NCBI GenBank assembly: GCA_016705545.1
Contig: JADIYA010000022.1
Coordinates: forward strand, 1-57,502
Source of the DNA: Flavobacteriales bacterium
GTDB lineage: Bacteria > Bacteroidota > Bacteroidia > Flavobacteriales_F > PHOS-HE28
Direction of reading: 5' to 3'
Length of the DNA: 57,502 nucleotides
Shown here: positions 24,817-33,267 of the stretch, piece after piece
How the letters are laid out: every line of letters begins with the position of its first letter
How positions within the stretch are numbered: position 1 is the stretch's first letter
Made by a program: the position numbers and the translations under genes
Notes under the pieces: model-generated
Seen by the model: the letters and a program-made list of their open reading frames with translations, nothing else
The model's database searches: none
Told to the model about the DNA's origin: nothing

Positions 24817-25686
24817 ATGACACCCAAAGGCAAGCTCATCGCCATCGGCGGCAACGAGGACAAGGGCAAGGAGCCCGAAGCGGGGCACAACACCAAGGTC
24901 TTCTCCCACAACTTCATCGAAGAGGGCATCCTCCGCCGCGTGGTGGACGAGATGGGCGGCACCTCGGCGCGCATCGCGGTGATCACCAGCGCGAGCAGCA
25001 TCCCGGAAGAGGTCGGCGCCAACTACATCGAGGCCTTCGGCAAGCTGGGCGTCACCAACGTGGATGTGCTCGACATCCGCGACCGCAGCCAGGTGAAGAT
25101 GGACATGATCAAGCGCCTCTCGAAGTGCGATGGCGTGATGATGAGCGGCGGGAACCAGCTGCGGCTGACCACCATCTTCGGCGGTACGGCCTTCCTGCAA
25201 TTGATGAAGCGCCGCTACGAGGAAGAGGCGGGCTTCGTGATCGCGGGCACCAGCGCCGGCGCCATGTGCATGAGCAGCACCATGATCTACCAGGGCCACA
25301 GCGCCAGCGGCCTGATCAAGGGCGGTGTGAAGCTGACCACAGGCGCATCGCTCATTCAGGATGTGATCATCGACAGCCATTTCGTGGAGCGCGGTCGCTT
25401 CAGCCGGCTCACGCAGGCCGTGGCTGCGAACCCATCGGCCATCGGCATCGGCCTCGGCGAGGACACCGGCGTGGTGATCACCGACGCCGATATGCTGGAG
25501 ACCATCGGCAGCGGACAGGTGATGATCTTCGATGGCCACGACATCACCTACAGCGACTATGCCGATGTGGAGGAAGGCGAACCCTTCAGCATCGAAGGCA
25601 TGAAGGTGCACATCATCAGCAAGGGGCATAGCTACAGCGTGCAGCAGAAGCAGTTCAGCGCGGTGCGGGTGCCGGTGAGGAATTGA
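24817..25686 (+). CDS. cphB: Cyanophycinase
   Basis: Cyanophycinase is a serine exopeptidase of family S51 that releases beta-Asp-Arg dipeptides from cyanophycin. The 289-residue protein has the class I glutamine-amidotransferase-like fold with the S51 nucleophile elbow GTSAGAMCMS (Ser146), MSGGNQLRLT (109-118), and IDSHFVERGRFSRL (185-198), which includes conserved residues near the active site. No signal peptide is present, so it acts in the cytoplasm on stored granules. It lies next to and divergent from cphA, and the isoaspartyl peptidase that would split the released dipeptide is 1.5 kb further on. Confidence 0.93.
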   Translation: MTPKGKLIAIGGNEDKGKEPEAGHNTKVFSHNFIEEGILRRVVDEMGGTSARIAVITSASSIPEEVGANYIEAFGKLGVTNVDVLDIRDRSQVKMDMIKRLSKCDGVMMSGGNQLRLTTIFGGTAFLQLMKRRYEEEAGFVIAGTSAGAMCMSSTMIYQGHSASGLIKGGVKLTTGASLIQDVIIDSHFVERGRFSRLTQAVAANPSAIGIGLGEDTGVVITDADMLETIGSGQVMIFDGHDITYSDYADVEEGEPFSIEGMKVHIISKGHSYSVQQKQFSAVRVPVRN

Positions 25687-25688
25687 GC

Positions 25689-25973
25689 ATGCAATCTCCC
25701 CACATCCGCCGCTTCCGCACCGTGGCCATCGCTGAGGGCATCAGCTTCCTGCTGCTCCTCTTCATCGCCATGCCGTTGAAGTATTTCGCCGATATGCCCT
25801 TGGCCGTGAAGTACACTGGCTGGGCGCACGGCGTGCTCTTCATCGCGTACTGGGTGACCGCTGTTCCCCTCTTTACCAAGTTGAAGTGGGACCCCGAGCG
25901 CATCGTGGGCGTTGGCCTCGCTTCCGTGCTGCCCTTCGGCACCTTCGTGCTGGAGTGGAAGTGGCTGCGCTGA
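25689..25973 (+). CDS. DUF3817 membrane protein
   Basis: This 95-residue protein has the DUF3817 pattern: RFRTVAIAEGISFLLLLFIAMPLKY, VKYTGWAHGVLFIAYW and LASVLPFGTFVLEWKWL, giving three hydrophobic helices with conserved Glu, His and Pro-Phe-Gly. Function of the family is unknown. The ATG lies 2 bases after the cyanophycinase stop, so it is probably cotranscribed; whether this reflects a role in cyanophycin use is not known. Confidence 0.8.
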   Translation: MQSPHIRRFRTVAIAEGISFLLLLFIAMPLKYFADMPLAVKYTGWAHGVLFIAYWVTAVPLFTKLKWDPERIVGVGLASVLPFGTFVLEWKWLR

Positions 25974-26005
25974 GGCTTCTACCTTCACCGTCCCGCTTAG
26001 GCGGG

Positions 26006-27124
26006 ATGCACCCCATGCCCTTCGCCCCCGGAAGCGATACGCTGCAGCGCTACGTGTACACCCTCGTGGCGGTGGTGCTCACGGTGGTCGTGCTCTACTA
26101 TGGCCGCGACCTGATCCTGCAACTGGTGGTGAGCGGGCTCTTCGCCTTCTTGCTATTGCCCGTTGCGCGTGCTTCAGAGAAGCGCTTGCCACGGTGGGCG
26201 GGCGCGCTGGTGGCCACTTTGCTGCTGGTGCTGCTGGTGCTGGGCCTCTTCTTCGTGATCGGTTGGCAGGTCGCGAGCTTCGGCAAGGAACTGCCCGTGC
26301 TGCAGGAGCGCTTCGCGACGAAAGGGGAGTGGATGCTCACCTGGTTGGAGGATCAGACTGACATGGACCGTCGCGCGCAGATCGCGTGGTTCAATGAGCA
26401 CCTCAGCGGCGTGGCCAGCTGGGGCGGCCAAGCGGCCGTCAAGCTCTTCCAAGGCACCGGCTCCGCGCTGGCGGCCATCGCGCCCATCCCGGTCTTCGTG
26501 TTCCTCTTGCTCTTGCTGAAGGAACGCTTCCGCACCTTCTTCACCCGCTTGGGCACCACACGCGAAGGCGCCGTGCTCGAAGTGATGGTGCGGATCAGCG
26601 CGCTCTCGCGGAAATACGTGCAAGGCGTGTTCACCGTCGCGCTCATCTTCGGTTCGCTCTGCGCGATCGGCTTCGCGCTCATCGGCCTCAAGTACGCGCT
26701 GCTGCTGGGCTTCCTGCTCGCCGTGCTCAACGTGGTGCCGTACGTGGGTGCGTTGCTCGGCAGCCTGCTTCCGGTCTTCGTGGCGCTCGTGACCAAGGAC
26801 AGCTACAGCGCGGCCATCGTTGCGTTGGCCGTGGTGCTCGTGGTGCAGGCGCTCGACAACAACTTCATCACGCCCAAGGTGGTGGGCAGCAGCGTGAGCA
26901 TCAATCCGCTCGCGAGCCTGGTGGCGCTCATCGGCTTCGGCATGCTCTGGGGCGTGGCGGGCATGTTGCTCGCGATCCCCATCACCGGCATGCTGAAAGT
27001 GGTCTGCGATAGCGTGCCCTCGCTGGAGCCTTGGGGCTATCTGCTCGGTGAAGAGATTGAGACGCCGAAGGAAAAGCGCTTCCACATCCGATTCAAGCGG
27101 AAAGCGGCGGAAGCGAAGAAGTAG
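26006..27124 (+). CDS. AI-2E family transporter (TqsA/PerM-like)
   Basis: The 372-residue polytopic protein matches the AI-2E transporter family: paired N-terminal helices (LTVVVLYYGRDLILQLVVSG), a middle soluble part, then SRKYVQGVFTVALIFGSLCAIGFALIGLKYALLLGFL and the signature VVPYVGALLGSLLPVF, with DNNFITPKVVGSSVSINPLASL near the end. Members are proposed to export autoinducer-2 or act as ion antiporters; the substrate here is unknown. ATG 26015 is an alternative start. It follows DUF3817 by 32 bases, possibly as the third gene of the cyanophycinase operon. Confidence 0.85.
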   Translation: MHPMPFAPGSDTLQRYVYTLVAVVLTVVVLYYGRDLILQLVVSGLFAFLLLPVARASEKRLPRWAGALVATLLLVLLVLGLFFVIGWQVASFGKELPVLQERFATKGEWMLTWLEDQTDMDRRAQIAWFNEHLSGVASWGGQAAVKLFQGTGSALAAIAPIPVFVFLLLLLKERFRTFFTRLGTTREGAVLEVMVRISALSRKYVQGVFTVALIFGSLCAIGFALIGLKYALLLGFLLAVLNVVPYVGALLGSLLPVFVALVTKDSYSAAIVALAVVLVVQALDNNFITPKVVGSSVSINPLASLVALIGFGMLWGVAGMLLAIPITGMLKVVCDSVPSLEPWGYLLGEEIETPKEKRFHIRFKRKAAEAKK

Positions 27125-27169
27125 GGCAGGCCGCGAGCTGAGCGGAGGATCGCATTCTCGGCGCGATGC

Positions 27170-28096
27170 TCACCGGAAGATCGCCGTGTGTAACATGCCA
27201 TCAACGTCCACGTGCCCGCGGTACATGCCGCTGCAGTTGAAGTCGAGCACGATGTTGCCTGAGCGATCCACGGCGATGAGGCCGCCATCGCCCTCGAGGG
27301 GCGGCAGCTTCTCATGCACCACCACGCGCACGGCTTCAGCGAGCGTTAGCCCTTTGTAGGCCATGAGCGCATGCACATCGTGCGCGGCCACGGCGCGGAT
27401 GAAGCTCTCGCCATGCCCGGTGCAGCTTACCGCACAGGTGGCATCATTGGCGTAGGTGCCCGCGCCGATGATCGGGCTGTCGCCGATGCGCTGCCACTTC
27501 TTGTTCGTCATTCCGCCGGTGCTGGTGGCGGCGGCGAGGTGGCCGTGCGCATCCAATGCCGCTGCTCCCACGGTGCCGAACTTCCTCTCCTTGTCGCTGT
27601 GATCGAGCTGGTACACATCGGTTCCCTGCGTCTCCTTCCACTGGTCGTATCGGAACTGATCGAAGAAGTAGAGGTCGTCCTCCAACTCGATTCTCTGCTT
27701 GTGCGCGAACTCGAAGGCGCCCATGCCGCTGATGAGCACGTGGCTGCTCTTGTCCATCACGCGACGCGCGAGGGTGATCGGGTTCTTCACGTTCTGCACG
27801 CCCGCGACAGCGCCCGCGCGCAGGTCGCTGCCGTTCATGAGGCTCGCATCCATTTCGTGCTGACCATCGGCGTTGAAGACGGCCCCCCTTCCGGCGTTGA
27901 AGTGCGGAGAATCCTCCAGTGCGCGCACCGCGGCCTCCACGGCATCAAGCGCCGCGCCGCCGTCCTTCAGGATCGCATGGCCGCGTTTCAATGCGAGTTC
28001 GAGTGCATCGCGGTAGGCTTTCTCGCGCTCCGGCGTCATCAGTTCACGGGCGATGGTGCCGGCGCCTCCATGCACGGCCAAGGCGATCTTGCTCAT
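27170..28096 (-). CDS. iaaA: Isoaspartyl peptidase/L-asparaginase
   Basis: This Ntn-hydrolase cleaves beta-aspartyl dipeptides and asparagine. In cyanophycin users it splits the beta-Asp-Arg released by cyanophycinase. The 308-residue precursor shows the family features: VHGGAGTI at the start, DSPHFNAGRGAVFNADGQHEMDAS, and the self-cleavage site with nucleophile Thr175 in RKFGTVGAAALD, followed by ATSTGGMTNKKWQRIGDSPIIGAGTYA. No signal peptide is seen, so action is cytoplasmic. Its ATG overlaps the stop of the PAP2 gene by 4 bases, so it is translated with that gene rather than with cyanophycinase. Confidence 0.93.
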   Translation of the reverse strand: MSKIALAVHGGAGTIARELMTPEREKAYRDALELALKRGHAILKDGGAALDAVEAAVRALEDSPHFNAGRGAVFNADGQHEMDASLMNGSDLRAGAVAGVQNVKNPITLARRVMDKSSHVLISGMGAFEFAHKQRIELEDDLYFFDQFRYDQWKETQGTDVYQLDHSDKERKFGTVGAAALDAHGHLAAATSTGGMTNKKWQRIGDSPIIGAGTYANDATCAVSCTGHGESFIRAVAAHDVHALMAYKGLTLAEAVRVVVHEKLPPLEGDGGLIAVDRSGNIVLDFNCSGMYRGHVDVDGMLHTAIFR

Positions 28097-28854
28097 GGTT
28101 CTTTGTCCGATTCAGATTCGCGGTGAAAGTAGGGGACCGCCAATCCCACGGCAGTGCCGACCAAAGCGCCTACGAACACATCGGTGAGGAAATGCTTGCC
28201 GGCCCGCATGCGCAGGTAGCCCATGCAGATGGGCGCAGCCATAGCTCCAGCCCAGACGGCGCTCTTCATCCCTGGTGATGCATCGGAGCGCTGCACGAGC
28301 GCGGCCAAACTGAATCCAACGGCGGCGGTGTTGGCCGCATGACCGCTCCAGAAGCTCACGAAATCCTCACGTGCATGATGCATGGCGATCGGAACATCGG
28401 GGTTGAATCGATAGGGCCGGGGCCGCCGAACCAGCTCTTTGGCGATGCTCGTGAGCCCTGATGTGAGCAGGAAGCTCTCGGCGGTGATGGCTGCGGCATC
28501 GAAGGGGTGATCGCTGCCTTGCAGCACGAAACCGCCTGCGAACGATGCGGTGACCGCGCCGAGGAAGAGGACGTTGCTGGCTCGATGCGCGCGCGGATGC
28601 CATTGGCGTGTGCTCCATCGGTCGATCGCAGGCACGCGCTCGAGGTTGATCACGGGTGCAGGCTTCCGAGCATTCTGATGGCGCAGCAGCAGGCCGATGC
28701 CGTTCACGCCCAGTCCAGCGCCGGTGAATGCCAGCTCGCGCCCCAGCAGCAGGTCGTGAGCGGTCTGAGCGGTTGAGGCGAGCGGGATCATGCTAAAGAC
28801 CAAGGCCCGGAAGAATCTCCCGGGCCTTGGTCGCGATGCATGCTGCACCATCAC
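28093..28854 (-). CDS. PAP2 family phosphatase
   Basis: The 253-residue membrane-associated phosphatase carries the PAP2 motifs: KELVRRPRPYRFN (motif 1), FWSGHAANTAAVGF (motif 2) and YLRMRAGKHFLTDVFVG (motif 3, with the catalytic His). Members remove phosphate from lipids such as undecaprenyl diphosphate, phosphatidate or lipid A. ATG 28854 gives a good signal peptide (RFFRALVFSMIPLASTAQ); a start at 28791 would remove most of it. A strong hairpin (28798-28832) lies inside the signal-peptide codons. Its stop overlaps the iaaA start. Confidence 0.85.
   Translation of the reverse strand: MMVQHASRPRPGRFFRALVFSMIPLASTAQTAHDLLLGRELAFTGAGLGVNGIGLLLRHQNARKPAPVINLERVPAIDRWSTRQWHPRAHRASNVLFLGAVTASFAGGFVLQGSDHPFDAAAITAESFLLTSGLTSIAKELVRRPRPYRFNPDVPIAMHHAREDFVSFWSGHAANTAAVGFSLAALVQRSDASPGMKSAVWAGAMAAPICMGYLRMRAGKHFLTDVFVGALVGTAVGLAVPYFHRESESDKEP
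28798..28832 (-). terminator. Strong hairpin with short T-tract, inside the 5' end of the PAP2 gene
   Basis: The arms GACCAAGGCCCGG (28798-28810) and CCGGGCCTTGGTC (28820-28832) are perfectly complementary over 13 bp, with a 9-base loop. On the minus strand the stem is followed by TTTAG, as in a weak intrinsic terminator. It lies 27 bases downstream of the DUF4920 stop and overlaps the first codons of the PAP2 gene. It may terminate the DUF4920 transcript or attenuate PAP2. Confidence 0.55.
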
Positions 28855-28858
28855 GTGA

Positions 28859-29329
28859 TCAGAAGGTGATCAGCACGCCGTCAGCGAGGAACATCAGGTT
28901 GTTCTCCGGCTCGGTGATCTTCTCGATCTCCTCTTTGCTCTTGCCGGCGTCCTCGGCGTAGTGGCGCAGCGTGGCCACATCCACCACTTCCTTGGTGGCG
29001 TAGCCCTGCAGCACGGCGCGCTTGCCCTCGAGGCCCTTGGTGGGCACGAAGAAGCCATAATCCTTGAAGCGCACCATCATCTTCTGGTCATTGGGCATCT
29101 GCACGGTCATCCAGCAGCCCTTCTTCACGCAGCTGGTGATGATCTCGCACTCGAGCTTCACGGCCATGCTGTCGCTCTGGCTCATGGCCTTGGCGAGGTC
29201 GGCGGTGCTGATGGCCCCATCGGCAGTGATCTTGGCGCCGTAGCTGTGGATGTCCTGCGCCGTTGCGGGCGCGTTGCTGCAGGCCAGTGCGATGGCTGCG
29301 GCGACGAAAGCGGTGGAAAGGGGCTTCAT
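28859..29329 (-). CDS. DUF4920 domain protein
   Basis: The 156-residue exported protein has a signal peptide (STAFVAAAIALACSNAPATAQ). Then comes the DUF4920 core: VKLECEIITSCVKKGCWMTVQMPN with three cysteines, MMVRFKDYGFFVPTKGLEGKRAVLQGYA, and ENNLMFLADGVLITF. The S-C-x-x-x-G-C pattern suggests metal or disulfide chemistry. The family's function is unknown. The PAP2 gene follows 4 bases downstream, separated functionally by a terminator-like hairpin. Confidence 0.85.
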   Translation of the reverse strand: MKPLSTAFVAAAIALACSNAPATAQDIHSYGAKITADGAISTADLAKAMSQSDSMAVKLECEIITSCVKKGCWMTVQMPNDQKMMVRFKDYGFFVPTKGLEGKRAVLQGYATKEVVDVATLRHYAEDAGKSKEEIEKITEPENNLMFLADGVLITF

Positions 29330-29430
29330 GTTGTTCGGTTAGCGCGGCGAAGATCGCCGTTTGGCCGGAGCTTCGGGCATGACGATCGGCAGGAGGCGTT
29401 AAATGGTCTGAACGCGATGGGCGCGGCGGT

Positions 29431-29438
29431 TACCTTGC
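29431..29438 (+). promoter_or_regulatory. -7 promoter element (TACCTTGC)
   Basis: TACCTTGC, followed by CGCC, ends 10 bases before the S9 peptidase ATG. It is a weaker match than others, but its position is the same. Confidence 0.35.
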
Positions 29439-29448
29439 CGCCATCCCC

Positions 29449-31386
29449 ATGCGAGCCACATCCCTTCCACTCCTGATCCTTGCGCTGCTCCCGTTGACCG
29501 CAGCGGCCCAAGGCCCCACCATTCCCGTCACCGATAACCTCACTGTCGAGGGCATCCCTTCTTTGCCTGCCAGCCTGGTCAGCGAGGTGCGCTCCTACAC
29601 GGAAGGACGAGGGGCCTCGCTCGCAGCGTGGCACCCCGTGCGCAAAGAGATGCTCATCAGCACGCGCTTCGGTATCACCAGTCAGCTGCACCAGGTGAAA
29701 TTCCCCGGCGGCGCGCGCACGCAGATCACCTTCTACGAGGATGCCGTGGCCGGCGCCAACTACGAGCCGAATGGGGGGCGCTACTTCCTCTTCAACAAGG
29801 ATGCGGGCGGCAACGAATTCAGCCAGCTCTACCGCATGGATGCCGACGGCAAGGCCACCCTGCTCACCGATGGCAAACGATCGCAGAACGGGGGAGGGGC
29901 GTGGAGCCGCGACGGCAAGCGCATCGCTTACAGCAGCACCATGCGCAACGGCAAGGACCGCGACATCCGCGTGATGGATCCCTTGGATCCGGCGACCGAC
30001 CGCGTGGTGGCCGAGAACAGCGGCGGCGGCTGGGGCATCAGCGATTGGAGCATCGATGACAAGCAATTGCTCATCGGCGAAGGCATCTCGGTGAACGAGA
30101 GCCGCATCCATGTGCTCGACATCGCCACCGGGGTGAAGACGCGTTTGCTCCCGTTGAAGGACGAGCGCACCACCTACCGCGCGATCGCCTGGAATGCGGA
30201 GGGCACGGGCATCTTCCTGACGAGCACCAAGGACAGCGAGTTCAATCGCCTTTGCATCTACGATCTGAAGTCGAAGAAGCTCACGCCCATCACGGCTGCG
30301 ATCCCGTGGGATGTGGCCGGCGTTGAGCTCACGCACGACCGATCGCGCATGGCCTTCACCACCAACGAGGACGGCCTCTCGAAGCTCTACCTCCTCGACA
30401 CGCGCACGCTGAAGTATGAGGAGGTGGCTGGCATGCCTGTGGGACTCATCGGCGGCTTGAGCTTCACGAAGGATGGCCGCGCGCTCGGGCTCACGCTCAC
30501 CACCTACGCCAGCACGAGCGATGTATTTGAGTTGGACCTGGCGAGCAAGAAGCTGCTCCGTTGGACGGAGAGCGAGCTCGGCGGCATGGACGTAAGCGGC
30601 CTCCGCGCGCCTGAGCTGGTGAAGTGGCCCTCATTCGACAAGCGCACCATCAGCGGCTACCTCTATCGGCCGCACGCGAAGTTCACCGGCAAGCGGCCGG
30701 TGATCATCAACATCCACGGCGGGCCGGAGGGTCAATCGCGCCCTGGCTTCCAAGGGCGCAACAATTTCTTCCTGAACGAGCTGGGCGTGGCCATCATCTA
30801 CCCCAACGTGCGCGGCAGCAGCGGTTACGGCAAGTCCTTCCTCGACCTTGATAATGGCTACAAGCGCGAAGAGAGTGTGAAGGACATCGGCGCGTTGCTC
30901 GATTGGATCGCCACGCAGCCCGACCTCGATGCGGACCGCGTGATGGTGACCGGCGGCAGCTACGGCGGCTACATGACGCTGGCCGTGAGCGTGCTTTACG
31001 CCGATCGCATCCGTTGCGCGCTTGATGTGGTGGGCATCAGCAACTTCAACACCTTCCTGAAGAACACCGAGGACTACCGCCGCGACCTGCGCCGTGTGGA
31101 ATACGGCGATGAGCGCGACCCCAAGATGGCCGCCTTCCTCGAGGGCATCTCGCCGCTCAATCACGCCGAGAGGATCACCAAGCCGCTCTTCATCGTGCAG
31201 GGCGGCAATGACCCGCGTGTGCCGGCCAGCGAGGCGGTGCAGATGAAGGACCGCATCAAGGAGAAGGGCGGCACCGTCTGGTTCCTCATGGCCAACGACG
31301 AGGGCCACGGCTTCCGCAAGAAGGGCAACAGCGATTTCCAGTTCTATGCGACCATAGCCTTCATCCGGGAGCATTTGCTGAAATGA
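29449..31386 (+). CDS. S9 family prolyl oligopeptidase-like peptidase
   Basis: The 645-residue exported peptidase has a signal peptide (SLPLLILALLPLTAAAQ), an N-terminal WD40/DPP-like propeller (QLYRMDADGKATLLTDG, AWSRDGKRIAYSS) and a C-terminal alpha/beta hydrolase domain. The catalytic triad is visible: Ser504 in GGSYGGYMT, Asp in GGNDPRVPASEA and His in DEGHGFRKK. Enzymes of this type cleave short peptides, often after proline, in the periplasm. The gene is followed by two closely spaced genes (6 bases, then a 1-base overlap), probably one operon. Confidence 0.9.
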   Translation: MRATSLPLLILALLPLTAAAQGPTIPVTDNLTVEGIPSLPASLVSEVRSYTEGRGASLAAWHPVRKEMLISTRFGITSQLHQVKFPGGARTQITFYEDAVAGANYEPNGGRYFLFNKDAGGNEFSQLYRMDADGKATLLTDGKRSQNGGGAWSRDGKRIAYSSTMRNGKDRDIRVMDPLDPATDRVVAENSGGGWGISDWSIDDKQLLIGEGISVNESRIHVLDIATGVKTRLLPLKDERTTYRAIAWNAEGTGIFLTSTKDSEFNRLCIYDLKSKKLTPITAAIPWDVAGVELTHDRSRMAFTTNEDGLSKLYLLDTRTLKYEEVAGMPVGLIGGLSFTKDGRALGLTLTTYASTSDVFELDLASKKLLRWTESELGGMDVSGLRAPELVKWPSFDKRTISGYLYRPHAKFTGKRPVIINIHGGPEGQSRPGFQGRNNFFLNELGVAIIYPNVRGSSGYGKSFLDLDNGYKREESVKDIGALLDWIATQPDLDADRVMVTGGSYGGYMTLAVSVLYADRIRCALDVVGISNFNTFLKNTEDYRRDLRRVEYGDERDPKMAAFLEGISPLNHAERITKPLFIVQGGNDPRVPASEAVQMKDRIKEKGGTVWFLMANDEGHGFRKKGNSDFQFYATIAFIREHLLK

Positions 31387-31392
31387 GATCGG

Positions 31393-31653
31393 ATGGAGCC
31401 TGCGGCCTTGTCGATGGTGTTCGTCCTGCTGCTTGGCGGCGGCATCGGCTGCATCCCCCTGGCGCTGCTCTTCGTTGATTATCGAAGGCGCGGCGAGATC
31501 CATAAGCCCTTCCTGTACATCGCTGCCTTCGGCCTCACGTTCACGGTGCTACTGCCCTTCTTGCTGAAGAGCCTTGGCATCTGGATCGCGCTGGCTGCTC
31601 CGATCGTCCTCTTCGCCATGGTCCTAGCGACCAGAGAGCGCACCGGTTCCTGA
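31393..31653 (+). CDS. Small membrane protein of unknown function
   Basis: The 86-residue protein has three hydrophobic segments (LSMVFVLLLGGGIGCIPLALLFV, PFLYIAAFGLTFTVLLPFLL, IWIALAAPIVLFAMVLA). It starts 6 bases after the peptidase stop, and its TGA overlaps the ATG of the next gene (TGATG), indicating coupled translation. Confidence 0.6.
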   Translation: MEPAALSMVFVLLLGGGIGCIPLALLFVDYRRRGEIHKPFLYIAAFGLTFTVLLPFLLKSLGIWIALAAPIVLFAMVLATRERTGS

Positions 31654-32642
31654 TGTCATTGCACGTGAACGGACTGATCAAGCAGGGTCTTTGTGCACTC
31701 GCCATCCTGTTCTGCGCGCACAATGCAATCGGTGAAGCAGAAGGAGGGAGGCGGGCTGTGCTGGTTGAGCTTAGGGCATTCGGCAATAACCCCGGCAACC
31801 TGCGCATGTTCGTGCGCGAGCCCCATGGAGCCGTTTCGCTCGAAGGCAAGCGGCCCATGGTGATGGTGCTGCACGGCTGCGGCCAGGATGCCGAGTCGAT
31901 CCTCAAGCTCAGCGGCTGGGGCGCCATCGCGGATAGCGTGGGCGCCTACCTCGTCTTCGCGCAGCAGAAACGCAGCAACAACCCGATGCGCTGCTTCAAT
32001 TGGTACCGGCAGGCCGATGCGCTCCCCGGGCGCGGCGAGGTGTTCTCCGTTGCGCAGATGATCGAGCATATGGTGGCGCGCTACCCGATTGATCGCGTGC
32101 GCGTGAGTGCGTACGGCGTTTCAGCGGGCGCGGCCATGGCGGTGGCGCTGGCGGCTTGTCATCCGGAACTGCTGCAGCAAGCCGCTATCGTGGCGGGTTC
32201 GCCGTATGGGGGCGTCGCGAAGGGCGATGCGGAGCGCAGGCCGGTGGTGCATCCCGAAGCGCTCACGCCGATGCAATGGGCTGAGCGTGTGCGCCAGGTG
32301 GCGCTCGATCCGGTTGTTCGTTACCCGAGGATCGTGGTGGTTCATGGGGTTCGTGACCCCGTGGCCGATTTCGGGCTGGCGCGCGCGCTCGTGGCGCAAT
32401 GGACATCTGTTGCAGGAGCAGACAGCGTCCCCGAGTCCAAGGAGCGGGTCGATGCGCGTGTGACTGTGGTGCGCATGAGCTTCCGCGATTCAACCGGTGC
32501 AGAACCCGTGGTGCTCTACCGCATCGAGGAATTGGGCCATCGTTTGGCGCAGGATGATCAGGGCAGAGGCGGCTGGACCGGCAAGGACATCGGCTTCAAC
32601 AGCACACGGGCGATCGCGCGCGAGTTCGGGCTGGTGCGCTAG
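31653..32642 (+). CDS. PHB depolymerase-like secreted esterase
   Basis: The 329-residue protein looks like the extracellular PHB depolymerase/feruloyl esterase family. It has an N-terminal signal (LCALAILFCAHNAIG), MVMVLHGCGQDAESI at the oxyanion position, KRSNNPMRCFNWYR, and the nucleophile elbow YGVSAGAAMAVALA with Ser157. Acid and base follow in VVHGVRDPVADF and EELGHRLAQDD. Substrates of the family include short-chain polyhydroxyalkanoates and acetylated or feruloylated polysaccharides; which applies is not known. Its start overlaps the stop of the preceding small membrane protein by 1 base. Confidence 0.8.
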   Translation: MSLHVNGLIKQGLCALAILFCAHNAIGEAEGGRRAVLVELRAFGNNPGNLRMFVREPHGAVSLEGKRPMVMVLHGCGQDAESILKLSGWGAIADSVGAYLVFAQQKRSNNPMRCFNWYRQADALPGRGEVFSVAQMIEHMVARYPIDRVRVSAYGVSAGAAMAVALAACHPELLQQAAIVAGSPYGGVAKGDAERRPVVHPEALTPMQWAERVRQVALDPVVRYPRIVVVHGVRDPVADFGLARALVAQWTSVAGADSVPESKERVDARVTVVRMSFRDSTGAEPVVLYRIEELGHRLAQDDQGRGGWTGKDIGFNSTRAIAREFGLVR

Positions 32643-33259
32643 AGCACAGCGCTCGAATCGCCCTTGCCTTCGCGAACCACCATGGGCTCTCCTTGGCTGA
32701 GGTCGATCACCGTGCTCGGCTCCAATCCGCATGGGCCAGCATCGAGCACCATGGCCAACTGATGCCCGAAGAGATCTTCGATCCGCCACGCCTCGGAGGT
32801 GTGGTCGAGCAGGGTGTCCGGATCGTGCACGCTGGTGGCGGCGAGCGCATGCCCCAATTCCTTCACCAAGGCTTGCGGCACGGCGTGGTCAGGCACACGG
32901 ATGCCGATGGTCCTGCGGTTGTTCTTGAACAGTTTCGGGATGGCCGTGCTGGCCGGCAGGATGAAGGTGAAAGGGCCGGGCAGCGCGCGCTTCACGATGC
33001 GGTAGGCAGCGGTATCCGTCACCCGCGCGTAGTCGCTGAGGTGGCTCAGGCTCTCGCAGATCAATGAGAGTTCCGCTTTGCCGCGCTTGCCGCCCTTCAA
33101 TCGCGCCAGTTCCTCCACGGCACGCGCGCTCTCCGCACTGCACACGAAGGCATGCACCGTGTCCGTGGGGCACACGATCACTTCGCCGGCACGCAGTGCA
33201 TCAACCGCCGCCTTGATCCTGCGCGGCTCAGGATGCGTGGGATGGATATCGATCAGCAC
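32639..33259 (-). CDS. L-threonylcarbamoyladenylate synthase family protein (Sua5/YciO/YrdC)
   Basis: The 206-residue protein has the YrdC-like fold: DALRAGEVIVCPTDTVHAF, LARLKGGKRGKAELSLICESLSHL, KRALPGPFTFILPAS, RRTIGIRVPDHAVPQALV and ATSVHDPDTLLDHT. TsaC/Sua5 makes threonylcarbamoyl-AMP for the tRNA t6A modification; the YciO subgroup may have another role. GTG 33259 gives the usual short N-terminus. It follows the aldolase stop by 8 bases. The stop overlaps the convergent esterase gene by 4 bases. Confidence 0.8.
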   Translation of the reverse strand: MLIDIHPTHPEPRRIKAAVDALRAGEVIVCPTDTVHAFVCSAESARAVEELARLKGGKRGKAELSLICESLSHLSDYARVTDTAAYRIVKRALPGPFTFILPASTAIPKLFKNNRRTIGIRVPDHAVPQALVKELGHALAATSVHDPDTLLDHTSEAWRIEDLFGHQLAMVLDAGPCGLEPSTVIDLSQGEPMVVREGKGDSSAVL

Positions 33260-33267
33260 GGCAGCGC

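Noticed and set aside
29326..30336. Long antisense frames opposite the S9 peptidase and many other genes
   Set aside because: They are mirror frames caused by high GC and codon bias. They are rich in His, Ala and Arg and lack motifs.
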